Assembly (NCBI RefSeq): GCF_007859315.1
Contig: NZ_VOHA01000008.1
Location: 62,001-126,000 of the forward strand
DNA from: Reyranella sp. CPCC 100927
GTDB lineage: Bacteria > Pseudomonadota > Alphaproteobacteria > Reyranellales > Reyranellaceae
Direction: 5' to 3'
Length of the DNA stretch: 64,000 nt
Position numbers and translations under genes: made by a program. How positions within the stretch are numbered: position 1 is the first letter of the stretch; each line of letters opens with the position of its first letter. Below are positions 15,315 to 24,603 of this stretch, piece after piece. Below the pieces are notes generated by a model. The model worked only from the letters and a program-made list of their open reading frames with translations, was not told the origin of the DNA and ran no database searches.

Positions 15315-16208
15315 TCAGCCACCCGGCGCCGCCACGAACGCGTGGCTGAAACCCTCCGCCGTGCGCTTGATGGCGGCGACGAACGGTGCGCCGAAGTGCG
15401 TGGGAAATAGCAGCGCGTCGCTATCGGCGCAGTGGCCCAGCACGCGCCGGCGCGTCCGGCGTGCCTCCTGCGGATCCTCGCAAAACGCGCTGTTCCAGTC
15501 CGGTTCATAGACCTGAACCACGTTGTGCAGCACGTCGCCGCAGAACAGCGCGCGCCGGTCACGGCTTTCCAGCTTTACAACGATATGGCCGGGCGTGTGA
15601 CCCGGCGCCGGCTCCAGCCTGATCATGTCGTCGATGGCGTGCGCACCATCGACGATCTGGGCCAACCCCGCCGCGACCACCGGCAGCACGCTGTCGTTGT
15701 AGACAATGCGTCGGATCGGCTCCAGGTCGGCATTGCGTGCCGGATTCCAGCGTGCGTCCTCGCGATCGGAAAACAGATAGCGGGCGTTCGGGAAGGTCGG
15801 CACCCAGCGGCCATTCTCCAGCCGGGTGTTCCAGCCGACATGATCGGCATGCAGATGGGTACAGAGCACGAAGTCGACGGCCTCCGGTTCAGTGCCGGCG
15901 GCGCGCAGGTTTTCCAGGAACCGGGTATTGAGCTGATGGAAACGCGGCATCCACGGCCGTTCCTTGTGATTGCCGCAGCAGCCATCGACCAGAATGGTGT
16001 ACTCGCCGGTCTTCAGCAGCCAGGAATGCATGCTCGACACCAGGCGATCATGCTCGGGCGAATAGTGGTTGGGTGCCAGCCAGGGCACGTGACGATCGAA
16101 CACCGCCCGATCGAAACCCACCAGGAAGCGGTCGGCGGACATGCCGCCGATGCCGAGTTGTTCCTCGATGCGCGTCACGCGCACCGAGCCGACGGTCCAG
16201 GTCAGCAT
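15315..16208 (-). CDS. MBL-fold metallo-hydrolase
   Basis: This is a 297-residue metallo-beta-lactamase-fold enzyme. The zinc motif H118-x-H120-x-D122-H123 (CTHLHADHVGWN) is intact. Further ligands appear in HTPGHIVVKLE and in FCGDVLHNVVQ. Members of this size include lactonases and other ester or thioester hydrolases. Its ATG directly follows the tctA stop codon (TAGATG), and GGAGG lies five bases upstream, so translation is coupled to the transporter gene. It may hydrolyse a compound brought in by TctCBA. That link is inferred from position only. Confidence 0.85.
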   Translation of the reverse strand: MLTWTVGSVRVTRIEEQLGIGGMSADRFLVGFDRAVFDRHVPWLAPNHYSPEHDRLVSSMHSWLLKTGEYTILVDGCCGNHKERPWMPRFHQLNTRFLENLRAAGTEPEAVDFVLCTHLHADHVGWNTRLENGRWVPTFPNARYLFSDREDARWNPARNADLEPIRRIVYNDSVLPVVAAGLAQIVDGAHAIDDMIRLEPAPGHTPGHIVVKLESRDRRALFCGDVLHNVVQVYEPDWNSAFCEDPQEARRTRRRVLGHCADSDALLFPTHFGAPFVAAIKRTAEGFSHAFVAAPGG

Positions 16209-17711
16209 CTAATCCTCCACGGGAAGGCGTTGGCGCCAGCGCTTCGCCGCCGGCACCAGCGTTGCCCACAGCAGTATCGCGGCGGCGGCCAGGCAGATCG
16301 CCGCGATCGGGCTGGTGACGAAATAGCTCCAATCGCCGTCGCTGGCGATCAGGCCGCGCCGTAAATGCACCTCCATCAGCGGCCCGAGGACAAAGCCCAG
16401 CACCAGCGGCGTCAGGTCATGACCGGTCTTGCGCAAGGCGTAGCCCAGCACGCCGAAGCCGGCCGCAAGATAGAGGTGAAAGGTCGAGCTCGTCGTGCCG
16501 TAGACGCCGACGACGCAGAACACCAGGATCATCGGGAACATGATGCCGTAGGGAATGCGCAGGAGCTGCACCCACATGCCGATCAGCGGCAGATTGAGCA
16601 CCAGCAGCATCACGTTGCCGATGTACATGCTGATGACCACGCCCCAGAACAGATCGGCGTTGTTGACCATCAGCAGCGGCCCCGGTGCCACGCCCTGGAT
16701 CATCAGGGCCCCCAGCAGGATACCGAGGATGACGTTGGGCGGGATACCGAGCGTCAGCAGCGGGATGAACGCCGCGCTGGCGGCCGCGTTGTTCGCCGAC
16801 TCCGGACCGGCGACGCCTTCGACGGCACCCTTGCCGAACTGCTCCGGCGTGCGCGACAGACGCTTCTCGATGGCATAGGCCGCGAACGACGCGATCACGC
16901 CGCCGCCGCCCGGCAGCAGGCCAAGGCAGAACCCCAGCACCGAGCCGCGCGCGATCGGCGCGCGACTGCGCCGCCAGTCCTCGCGTGTCGGCAGGACGCT
17001 CTGGATACGGCCCTCGAGCACGCTGCGTTTCAGGTTAGCCTCGATGTTCATCAGCACCTCGGACACCCCGAACAGTCCGATGACCAAGGTGATGACGTCG
17101 ATGCCGTCGATGAATTCCGGACGATCGAACGTGAAGCGCGACGCACCGCTCATGGTATCGACGCCCATCAGGCCGAGGACAATCCCCAGCGCGGTCGTCA
17201 ACGCCGCCTTGGCCAGCGAACCGGACGACAGGCAACTGACGAGCACCAGGCCCAGCACCATGAGGCCGAAATACTCCCGGGCGCCGAACGACAGCGCCGC
17301 GCGCGCCAGCGGCGCACTCAGAAAGCACAGGATGATGACGCCGAAAGTCCCGGCGATGAACGAACCGATCGCGGCAATGCCGAGCGCCGGACCGGCGCGG
17401 CCGGCGCGTGCCATCTGGTGGCCGTCGATACAGGTGACGATCGATGCCGCTTCGCCCGGGATATTGACCAGAATCGACGTGGTCGAACCACCGTACATCG
17501 AGCCATAGTAGATGCCGGCCAGCAGGATGATGCCGGTGGCCGGCGGCAAACCGAAGGTCACGGGCAGCAGCAGTGCGATGGCCGTCGCCGGACCGATGCC
17601 CGGCAGGACCCCGATCAGGGTCCCGAGAAAGACGCCCACGAAGCAATACAGCAGATTGGTCGGCAGCAGCGCGACCTTCAAACCGAGGAGTATGCCGTCC
17701 ACCGAGCTCAT
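16209..17711 (-). CDS. Tripartite tricarboxylate transporter permease TctA
   Basis: This is a large inner-membrane subunit of 500 residues with about 12 hydrophobic segments. It contains the Tct signature segments GVLPGIGPATAIALLLPV near the N-terminus and ASAAFIPLLTLGIPPN in the second half. The two Gly/Pro-rich loops are thought to form the carboxylate path. The preferred start MSSVDGILL at 17711 lies just before the tctB stop codon in the order of transcription, so the two genes are almost contiguous. Together with TctB and the binding protein TctC it forms an import system for citrate-like or other organic acids. The substrate is unknown. Confidence 0.9.
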   Translation of the reverse strand: MSSVDGILLGLKVALLPTNLLYCFVGVFLGTLIGVLPGIGPATAIALLLPVTFGLPPATGIILLAGIYYGSMYGGSTTSILVNIPGEAASIVTCIDGHQMARAGRAGPALGIAAIGSFIAGTFGVIILCFLSAPLARAALSFGAREYFGLMVLGLVLVSCLSSGSLAKAALTTALGIVLGLMGVDTMSGASRFTFDRPEFIDGIDVITLVIGLFGVSEVLMNIEANLKRSVLEGRIQSVLPTREDWRRSRAPIARGSVLGFCLGLLPGGGGVIASFAAYAIEKRLSRTPEQFGKGAVEGVAGPESANNAAASAAFIPLLTLGIPPNVILGILLGALMIQGVAPGPLLMVNNADLFWGVVISMYIGNVMLLVLNLPLIGMWVQLLRIPYGIMFPMILVFCVVGVYGTTSSTFHLYLAAGFGVLGYALRKTGHDLTPLVLGFVLGPLMEVHLRRGLIASDGDWSYFVTSPIAAICLAAAAILLWATLVPAAKRWRQRLPVED

Positions 17712-17713
17712 GG

Positions 17714-18163
17714 CTAGCCCAGCACGCCCGCCGGCAGCTGTACGCCGAGCGCGAGTTTGAACAGGGCGTAGGAAACCCCGGACAGGACGGCGGACAACGC
17801 CGCCGCCTTCATCCAGTGAAGCTGAGCGAACGCCAGGAACAAGATCGCCAGGAACAGCGCCGTGGCCAGCGGATAGCCCAGGGGCTGCAAGGCCGTGATG
17901 TACAGAACCAAGGCGACAGCCAGGCCCATCGTCCGCCACGGCCACGATCCCGGCGCCGCTTTCGCGCGTTGCGATGCCATCAAGCCTACCGCTGCGCGCA
18001 TGACACCCGCACCGCCCAGGACCACCATGACGATGCCCAGCAGGAATGCCAGCAGCCCCGGCCCGGGCTCACCCGCGGTACCGATACCCAGGTCCCGCGC
18101 CGCGAAAGCGATGTAGAGGCCGAGCGCGCACCACCCGACACTGGCCGCAAGCGCGCCTGTCAT
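17714..18163 (-). CDS. Tripartite tricarboxylate transporter small membrane subunit TctB
   Basis: This is a 149-residue protein with four hydrophobic segments and the usual small-subunit layout. It includes GEPGPGLLAFLLGIVM near residue 30 and a C-terminal pair of helices ending FKLALGVQLPAG. The ATG at 18163 follows GAGG and comes within a few bases of the tctC stop codon, so the three genes are translated as a unit. Members of this subunit vary a lot in sequence. The call rests on hydropathy, size and context. Confidence 0.85.
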   Translation of the reverse strand: MTGALAASVGWCALGLYIAFAARDLGIGTAGEPGPGLLAFLLGIVMVVLGGAGVMRAAVGLMASQRAKAAPGSWPWRTMGLAVALVLYITALQPLGYPLATALFLAILFLAFAQLHWMKAAALSAVLSGVSYALFKLALGVQLPAGVLG

Positions 18164-18167
18164 CGCC

Positions 18168-19130
18168 TCACTTCTTCTCGGCAAACCGGTTGACGAGTTC
18201 GCGCTGCCGTTCGATCTCCTCCAGCGACCACTTCGTGTATTCGGCTGGCCCGCGTTCGAAGCGCACCATGTCGAACTTGGCCAGGAATTTCTCGTGCTCG
18301 GGATCGTGCAGCGCCTTGCGGAAGGCGTCGTAGATCTTCTCGACGACCTGCGGGTCCATGCCGGCGGGACCACCCAGCCCGAAGGGTGTCGACTCGACGA
18401 TGTCGAGGCCGGTTTCCTTCAGGGTCGGCACGTTGGGCCACCGCTTGCTGCGCTGTTCGCCCCACGTCACCAGCAGGCGAAAATCACCCGAGTCCACGAG
18501 CGGCCCCCAGGCGCTGCCGTCGGCCGATGCCATCACATGACCGCCGAGCACGGCGGCATTGTTTTCGGCGTTGCCGCGCGAGGGGATGTGCTTCAGCTTC
18601 ACGCCAGCCGCCGTGCTGATCCGCTCCATCGTCAGATGCAGTGTCGAATTGACGCCGAACGTGGTGTAGGTGAGCTTGCCTGGATTGTCCTTGGCATAGG
18701 CCAGGAAGTCCTGCCAGGTCTTGATCGGCGAGTCCGAGCGCACCACGACGCCGAACAGGAATGACGCAAGGCCGCCGATATACGTGAAATCCTTCTTGGG
18801 ATCGTAGGTGGTCTTGGTCAGGAACGGCGTGCGCAACACCGTCGTGGTGATGTGCGTGATGGTATAGCCGTCGGGCTTGGCGTTGGCGGCCACCAGTGCC
18901 GGCCCCAGCGTGCCGACACCGCCCGGCTTGTTCTCGATGACGATCGGCTGGCCCAGATGCTTGCCGGCAATACCAGCAAGCAACCGCAGCTGCAGATCGG
19001 GGATGCCGCCCGCCTGCCACGGCACGATCAGCGTGATCGGCCGGGACGGAAACGGGTCGGCGGCCAGTGCAGGCCACGGGCCAAGCACGAGGCAGGCGAT
19101 GACGAGGACCGCCCGGACGACATACCGCAT
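18168..19130 (-). CDS. Tripartite tricarboxylate transporter substrate-binding protein TctC (Bug family)
   Basis: This is a 320-residue periplasmic receptor. A signal peptide ends at WPALAA. The mature protein begins with the Bug-family start FPSRPITLIVPWQAGG, followed by GKHLGQPIVIENKPGG and GTLGPALVAANAKPDGYTI. The PDGYTI segment is typical of the ligand pocket. The protein binds an organic acid or similar ligand and hands it to TctAB encoded directly downstream. The alpha/beta hydrolase gene ends 27 bases upstream, so the Tct genes seem to belong to the same long transcript. Confidence 0.92.
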   Translation of the reverse strand: MRYVVRAVLVIACLVLGPWPALAADPFPSRPITLIVPWQAGGIPDLQLRLLAGIAGKHLGQPIVIENKPGGVGTLGPALVAANAKPDGYTITHITTTVLRTPFLTKTTYDPKKDFTYIGGLASFLFGVVVRSDSPIKTWQDFLAYAKDNPGKLTYTTFGVNSTLHLTMERISTAAGVKLKHIPSRGNAENNAAVLGGHVMASADGSAWGPLVDSGDFRLLVTWGEQRSKRWPNVPTLKETGLDIVESTPFGLGGPAGMDPQVVEKIYDAFRKALHDPEHEKFLAKFDMVRFERGPAEYTKWSLEEIERQRELVNRFAEKK

Positions 19131-19157
19131 GCTTCATCCCCCTTTGCAAAATTCCGA

Positions 19158-20114
19158 CTACTTCAAGCGGCGATGCAGCCACTCGGTGATCCGGTGGCGC
19201 TCGGGCTCCGACTGTTCGACCACGTGCGGGATCTTCAGGAACTCGTGGTCGGCACCGTCGACGACAGACACGGTTGTCGGCACGTCGACCAGGGTCAGCG
19301 CATTGGCCATCGCCAGCGTGTGGCTGAGGAAGGCATCCTCATCGCCGCACGACAAGTAGACCGGCGGCATCTTGGCCAGATGCGGGCTATGGATCGGACT
19401 CACCAGCGGGTGGCGAATGCGGTCGGTGAAGTTGGTGCCGAGATACGACATCACGAACAGCTCGGAGATGCCGGCGTAATAGTGCGGCTCGTTCAGCCAG
19501 CGCGGCACGTCGAGCACGCCGAACTGCAGCACCGCGCCGCGGAACTTGACGGCAACGCCGGCCAGGTCGCCGCCGTCCAGTCCCTCCTCCGAGCCATGCA
19601 GAGCCAGCGTCGTGCAGGCGCTGAGGTTGCCGCCGGCCGACCCGCCGCCGATCGCCAGACGGTTGGGATCGCCGTTGTAGCGCTCGATGTTGCGCACGAT
19701 CCAACGCGCCGCGTAGATGCAATCCTGCAGGCCGCGCGGGAAAGGATTCTCGGGGGCCAGCGCATAGTCGAGATTGACGACCACGAAGCCGGCGGCGGCG
19801 AACTGCATGGCGAGCTTGCGTTCACCCTTGGCGCTGCCGGTGAACCAGCCACCGCCATGGATGTGCAGCAGCACGGGGAACGGCCCCTTGCCCTTGGGGA
19901 CATAGATCTCGGCGGCCGGCGTCGGACTGCCGTCGGTGCGCATGACGACCCGCTCGCTGAGAGCGACCTCCGGCAGATCGACGTTGAGGTTCTCGAAGAT
20001 CTTGGCGCCCTGGGCGCGGCGCGACACGAGGTCGGCGATGGACGTCGGACGGACGTACTCGAGCGGCCCCCCAGCGATCTGCTGGCGCCAGTGGCCCATA
20101 TTGGCATGCGGCAT
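19158..20114 (-). CDS. Alpha/beta hydrolase, hormone-sensitive-lipase (fold-3) family, copy A
   Basis: This is a 318-residue carboxylesterase-like enzyme. It has the oxyanion-hole motif H86-G-G-G (HIHGGGWFTG), the nucleophile Ser159 in GGGSAGGN, an acid residue in SCGDEDAFL and the final His in DGADHEFLK. The ATG at 20114 has AGAGGAG about nine bases upstream. A GTG at 20123 is too close to that site. It resembles the hydrolase at 28666-29640 over most of its length, including the segments VNLDYALAPE and YAARWIVRNI, so the two are paralogues within one gene run. The ester or amide substrate is unknown. An arylformamidase-like role is conceivable given the 3-hydroxyanthranilate genes upstream. 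Confidence 0.85.
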   Translation of the reverse strand: MPHANMGHWRQQIAGGPLEYVRPTSIADLVSRRAQGAKIFENLNVDLPEVALSERVVMRTDGSPTPAAEIYVPKGKGPFPVLLHIHGGGWFTGSAKGERKLAMQFAAAGFVVVNLDYALAPENPFPRGLQDCIYAARWIVRNIERYNGDPNRLAIGGGSAGGNLSACTTLALHGSEEGLDGGDLAGVAVKFRGAVLQFGVLDVPRWLNEPHYYAGISELFVMSYLGTNFTDRIRHPLVSPIHSPHLAKMPPVYLSCGDEDAFLSHTLAMANALTLVDVPTTVSVVDGADHEFLKIPHVVEQSEPERHRITEWLHRRLK

Positions 20115-20152
20115 TTGAAACACACTCCTCTAAGCTGTGGTTGCGATGATGG

Positions 20153-21634
20153 TCAGGTCGGCTGTCGCCGGAATTCGGAGATGGTCGCCGGCGCCAGGCG
20201 CGCCAGCGCCTTGTCGAGGCGCGTGGGCTGCCGCCGTTCGCGTTCGGCGCGTTCCTTGCGCGCCACCGCGGCACGCACGAGATGGCCGCCGATGTAGCGG
20301 ACAGGCTCCGGCGGGTAGCGTCCGTGGCGCGCCCGCTGCAGTGCGCCCTCCAGCGCCGTCCATTCGTCGGCCCGCTTCAGGACCATGGACGCGAGGATGC
20401 GGCCGCCCAGCGCACTGGCGCCGACGCCATGTCCCGAGTAGCCGATGCCGTAGAGTATCCGCTCGCTGTTGGCCAACCGGCCGAACCACGGCAGGCCCAT
20501 GGTCGACCGGTCGATCGGCCCGGCCCAGCTGCGTGCGATCGGCACCTTCTCGAGCTCGGGGTACAGAAAGCGGAAGTCATCCTCGACTTCGGCCGTCTGT
20601 TTCGCCGACCAGTCGAACTTGGGGCCGACATGGGCGTCGTAGGCGATCGTACCGCCGCCGCGCCCCAGATAGACCTGCCCTTTCGGCGTGATGCCGCCGT
20701 AGTTCAGCATCAGCCGCGAGTTGTGGCCGCCCGGCCGGTGCCGCATGCCGTGCTTGTCGAGCAGTTCGGGGATCGGATCGGTCGCGACGATCTCGCTGGA
20801 GACCACCATGACGTATGGCCGGAACTCGGGCAGGTGCGCCATCCAGGCGTTGGCCGCCAGCACCACCTGGTCGGCGATCACTGCGCCGCCGGTCGTCTCG
20901 ACCTTCACGGCCGCGCCGTGATCGGCGATGCGCGCGACCGGCGAGCGCTCGTAGATCCGCACGCCAGCACCGACGGCAGCCCGGCGCAGACCGCGCGCCA
21001 GCAACGCCGGCTGGGCGCGCGTGCCATGCTCGTCCATCACGCCAGCGAGATGCGGGCTGCGGTGCCCGAACAGATCGCGCATCTCTTCCTCGCCCAGGCG
21101 TCGCCAGGGCGGCTCCAGGCCGAGCTGCTCGGCGGCCCGGAAGGCGCCCTCCCAGGCCCCGACCTGCGCCGGCGCCGTGGCGCTCCACACCGATTTGGTG
21201 TGGCGAAAGTCGCAGTCGATGCCGCGGGCGGCGACAAACGCCTCGATGTCCTCGACCGCGCGCACGCTGGCCTGCAGCACCGAGAGCGCTTCCTGCTTGC
21301 CGAGCAGGCGGATGAGCGGTGCCAGCTTGCCCCACCACGTGCCGATGCCGCCCGAGTTGCGCCCGCTGGCGCCGGTGCCGCACAGGTCGGCCTCCACGAT
21401 CACGACATCCAGCGCCGGATCGAGCTCGCGCAAGCGGATCGCGGTCCACAAGCCAGTAAAGCCGCCGCCCACGATGCACACGCCGGCCCGTGCCTCACCT
21501 TCCAAGGGAGTCGGCGCCACGTTCTCCTGGGTCAGCGCCTCGTCCACCCATAACGACCGGTGCTGCGGCGTCGCGATCGACGGGCGCCAGCGCCGAAACC
21601 GCAGGTCGATGCCCTGGGATCTGCCTGTCTGCAT
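20153..21634 (-). CDS. FAD-dependent amine/amino-acid oxidoreductase (DAO family)
   Basis: This is a 493-residue flavoprotein. The dinucleotide-binding motif GVCIVGGGFTGLWTAIRL at about residues 51-68 starts the FAD domain and is followed by IVEADLCGTGASGRNSGG, a segment typical of the PuuB/ordL-type branch. The C-terminal flavin contact GIGYSGHGVGASALGG is also present. Such enzymes oxidise secondary amines or gamma-glutamyl amines to aldehydes or imines with release of reducing equivalents. The gene follows a family-1 binding-protein/permease pair of the iron/polyamine type by about 20 bases. Amine uptake and oxidation could therefore be linked. The substrate is not known. Confidence 0.85.
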   Translation of the reverse strand: MQTGRSQGIDLRFRRWRPSIATPQHRSLWVDEALTQENVAPTPLEGEARAGVCIVGGGFTGLWTAIRLRELDPALDVVIVEADLCGTGASGRNSGGIGTWWGKLAPLIRLLGKQEALSVLQASVRAVEDIEAFVAARGIDCDFRHTKSVWSATAPAQVGAWEGAFRAAEQLGLEPPWRRLGEEEMRDLFGHRSPHLAGVMDEHGTRAQPALLARGLRRAAVGAGVRIYERSPVARIADHGAAVKVETTGGAVIADQVVLAANAWMAHLPEFRPYVMVVSSEIVATDPIPELLDKHGMRHRPGGHNSRLMLNYGGITPKGQVYLGRGGGTIAYDAHVGPKFDWSAKQTAEVEDDFRFLYPELEKVPIARSWAGPIDRSTMGLPWFGRLANSERILYGIGYSGHGVGASALGGRILASMVLKRADEWTALEGALQRARHGRYPPEPVRYIGGHLVRAAVARKERAERERRQPTRLDKALARLAPATISEFRRQPT

Positions 21635-21655
21635 GCTTCTACTCCAACCGCCGGC

Positions 21656-22747
21656 CTACTGCAGTGCAGCCCGCACCGTGTCCTCGAACTTGCCGCGCAC
21701 GCTCATGTAATCGGCCGGTGAAATCGGCTTCAGCGCGTCGACCAGCGCCTTCAGATTGGGCCAGGCCTCCGGCGTCTTGACGCCTGGTGTCAGCGGATAG
21801 CTGTAGCCCTTGGTGATCAGCGCTTCCTGCGCCTCGGGCGTGATGTACCAGGCCTGGAATAGCTGAGCGGCCAGGGGATTGGGGGCACCCTTCAGAATGG
21901 CCGTGCCGCCATAGAGCGGCACCACCATGCCCGGCACGGCCTGGAAGCCCACCTGGGCGCCGGCTTCCTTGAGCCGCAGGTAGCGCGAGAACGAGCCCCA
22001 CGGGATCATCTTCACCGAACCGGTCGTCAGGTTCGCGTAGTACGGCGTGATGCTGGGCACGACATTGGCGTTGTCGCGCAGGCCGCGCATCATCTTCGCA
22101 TCGATCATTCCGCTGTTGGTCAGCTCGATCCAGCACAACGCGATGGCGCCACCGGCCAGCGGGTTGTCCATGATGAAGCCCTTGTGCTTGGCATCCAGCA
22201 GGTCGGCGATTTTCTTCGGCAGGTCGGCGCCCGGCACCTTGTCGGTGTTGTAGACGATGCCGAAAACGTCGGCGAACTGCAGGATGAACCGGTTCTGCGG
22301 ATCGACGTAGCGTTCGGGCAACGCGCCCGCGTTGGGTGGCCGGTACGGCTGCGCGTGGTCCTTGGCGACGTTGGACAGCAGTTCGGTCATGCCGGCCATC
22401 AGCACGTCGGCCTCGTGCCGGCCGCTGGCGAATTCGGCATCGAGCTTGCTCACCAGCTGCGGCCCGCTGAGCGGAGTCGGCACGATGGCCAGACCGGGAA
22501 AGCGCTGGTTGAAGACTTCCCACAGCGGCTTGTAGATCGACGAGTAGCCGCCGTAGATGACGGCCTGGGTCTGCTTCGCCTGTTTGGCCGCCTCGTAGAG
22601 CTGCTTGATGGCCTTGGCGTTCGCTTCACCGCCTGCCCACGCGGCATCGTCTGCCCACGACGGTGCTGCGCCCATCCCCAGGACCGACGTCGTCGCGACC
22701 GCAAGACCGGCGCGGCCAACGGCACGTCTTGTTATCGTTTTCATCAT
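21656..22747 (-). CDS. ABC transporter substrate-binding protein, family 1 (iron/polyamine type), copy A
   Basis: This is a 363-residue periplasmic binding protein. It begins MMKTITRRAVGRAG, with an Arg pair that could suit Tat or Sec export, and a signal ending at SWADD. The body shows family-1 features: YGGYSSIYKPLWEVFNQRFPG, VLMAGMTELL, GIVYNTDKVPG and a C-terminal AWYITPEAQEAL. The ATG at 22747 overlaps the permease stop codon as ATGA and follows GGAGAAG. It resembles the binding protein at 24604-25677 in every segment (compare NANVVPSITPYYANLTTGS with NLTVVPTTAPYFANITTGS). The ligand may be an organic cation, metal chelate or polyamine. None is proven. Confidence 0.87.
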   Translation of the reverse strand: MMKTITRRAVGRAGLAVATTSVLGMGAAPSWADDAAWAGGEANAKAIKQLYEAAKQAKQTQAVIYGGYSSIYKPLWEVFNQRFPGLAIVPTPLSGPQLVSKLDAEFASGRHEADVLMAGMTELLSNVAKDHAQPYRPPNAGALPERYVDPQNRFILQFADVFGIVYNTDKVPGADLPKKIADLLDAKHKGFIMDNPLAGGAIALCWIELTNSGMIDAKMMRGLRDNANVVPSITPYYANLTTGSVKMIPWGSFSRYLRLKEAGAQVGFQAVPGMVVPLYGGTAILKGAPNPLAAQLFQAWYITPEAQEALITKGYSYPLTPGVKTPEAWPNLKALVDALKPISPADYMSVRGKFEDTVRAALQ

Positions 22748-24537
22748 ACGGGCTTCTCCAGTTGTGGGCGCACCATCGCGCCTGCAGGTTGCGTATCGGT
22801 ACGACGGGCTGGCGCCGTGTGATCGACGGGCCGGCGGCGCGCGATGCCCACCAGGGCATTGACGGCGGCGAAGAGCAGCGCGATGGCAATGATGGCCAGC
22901 AGCAACAGCACCAGGAGCGTGGCCGCTTCGGTCGGAATGCCGGAGATGAGGTGGCTGTACACCAGGATGGCCACGCTGGGCTGTGTCGGCGACAACAGCA
23001 TCAGCGGGACGTCGAGCGCGCCGGCGGCGATCACCGCCGTCACCAGCCAGCCCGAGGCGAAGCTGCGGCTCATCAGGCGCACGACGATGTCGAACAACAC
23101 CCGCATCGAGGAGGCGCCTGCCACGGCTGCTGCTTCCTCGAGATCCTTGGCGATCTGCGCCAGCGCGCCGCGCACCGCCCGACTCGCGATCGGCATGATC
23201 GCGACCACCAGGCCGATCAGGGCCAGCCAGAACGTGCCGTAGAGTTCCCGCAGGCCCGGCGTCGACACATAGGCCCACAGCAGGCCCACCGCCAGGACGA
23301 CGCCCGGCAGGACGATGGGCACCAGCGTGGCGGTATCGAGGTAGCGTTCGAGCCAGCGCGGAGATCGCCGTCCCACGTGACCGAACCAGGTCGCCAGCAG
23401 CATCGCCAGCAGGCCGCTCAACACCGCCAGCTCGAGCGTCACCTGGAAGGCGCGTACGGTCTGGCGATCAGCCAGCACCGCCTGGAAATTCTTCAATGTG
23501 AGCTTGTAGACGCCGATCGCCGGCTGGAACGATGTCAGGACGAGCTGCGTGATGGGCAGCAGCAACGCCACGATCGTGAAGATCACGATCGCGGCCGTAC
23601 CCACGGACGACCAGCCGCCGAGATCCCAGCGATCCTGCTTGTAGGCCTTGCCGGTCATCGTCACGAACCGGCCGGCCTTCACCACACGCCATTGGATGAC
23701 CAGCAGAAGCGCCAGGGCGAACACCATGAAGAGCCCGAGCGCGCTCGCCCGCGCGTAGTCCGGCGGCACCGAGAAATTCACGGCCCGGAAGATCTCGGTC
23801 GACAGGACCGATATGCCGGCCAGGCCGCCGAGGATCTGCGGGATGTCGAAAGCGCCCAGCCCGAAAACGGTGCCGACGATCACCACGCCGAAGATCGCGG
23901 GCGTCATCAGCGGGATGTCGATCAGCAGGACAGTCTTCAGTCGGCCGGCGCCGGCGATCAGCGACGCTTCCTCGAAACTGCGGTTCATCGCCTCGAACGG
24001 GCCCAGCAGCAGCAGGTAGCAGAAGCCGGTCAGCTTCAGCGACTGTACGATGATCAGGCCGGCCCACGAGTAGCCGTTGAACGGATTGACCTGGCTCTGC
24101 GTGACAAACCGCGCCGCCGCGTTCAACAGCCCGGTGCTGGGGTCAGCCAGCAGCGCCCAGCTGATGGCATAGAAGAGATTGGGCGCCGCGAACACCAGCA
24201 GCATCACAGGCGTGATGCACTGGCGCAGCCGGACCGTCGTGCGGGTGGCGAGGAAGGCGAACGCAGCCCCCAGCAGCGTGGCGAGCGCCGTGGTCGACAC
24301 CGCATAGATGACCGAATTGCCCAGCGCCGTGTAGGTGTCGTAACTGGCGAACGTCCGCACCAAGGGGTCCAGCGTCCATTCGCCCGGCAGCCCGGGTGGC
24401 GCGTTGCGGAAGATGCCGATGAACAGCATCGCCACCGGCCAGATGAACAGGAAACCGACCAGCAGAACCAGCGCGAGCGTGCCCACGCGCCGCCCCAGCG
24501 CTTGCCTGCGCCAATTGATCTCAGACGCTGCTGCCAT
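22744..24537 (-). CDS. ABC transporter permease with two fused BPD_transp_1 domains, copy A
   Basis: This is a 597-residue inner-membrane permease with about 12 hydrophobic segments. It holds two copies of the binding-protein-dependent transport domain, as in FbpB-type iron permeases. EAA-like loops that contact the ATPase can be seen as FEEASLIAGAGRLKTVLLI in the first half and EEAAAVAGASSMRVLFDIV in the second. The gene overlaps the following binding-protein gene by four bases. No ATPase gene lies beside this pair. It probably uses the ATPase at 27497-28669, which is in the same gene run. It is closely related to the permease at 25674-27509. Confidence 0.88.
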   Translation of the reverse strand: MAAASEINWRRQALGRRVGTLALVLLVGFLFIWPVAMLFIGIFRNAPPGLPGEWTLDPLVRTFASYDTYTALGNSVIYAVSTTALATLLGAAFAFLATRTTVRLRQCITPVMLLVFAAPNLFYAISWALLADPSTGLLNAAARFVTQSQVNPFNGYSWAGLIIVQSLKLTGFCYLLLLGPFEAMNRSFEEASLIAGAGRLKTVLLIDIPLMTPAIFGVVIVGTVFGLGAFDIPQILGGLAGISVLSTEIFRAVNFSVPPDYARASALGLFMVFALALLLVIQWRVVKAGRFVTMTGKAYKQDRWDLGGWSSVGTAAIVIFTIVALLLPITQLVLTSFQPAIGVYKLTLKNFQAVLADRQTVRAFQVTLELAVLSGLLAMLLATWFGHVGRRSPRWLERYLDTATLVPIVLPGVVLAVGLLWAYVSTPGLRELYGTFWLALIGLVVAIMPIASRAVRGALAQIAKDLEEAAAVAGASSMRVLFDIVVRLMSRSFASGWLVTAVIAAGALDVPLMLLSPTQPSVAILVYSHLISGIPTEAATLLVLLLLAIIAIALLFAAVNALVGIARRRPVDHTAPARRTDTQPAGAMVRPQLEKPV

Positions 24538-24603
24538 GTCTCGACTTCTGCCAACGCTGTGTCACCCCGCGCCACCGGCGAGAGGTCATGAGTTCCGCGA
24601 CGA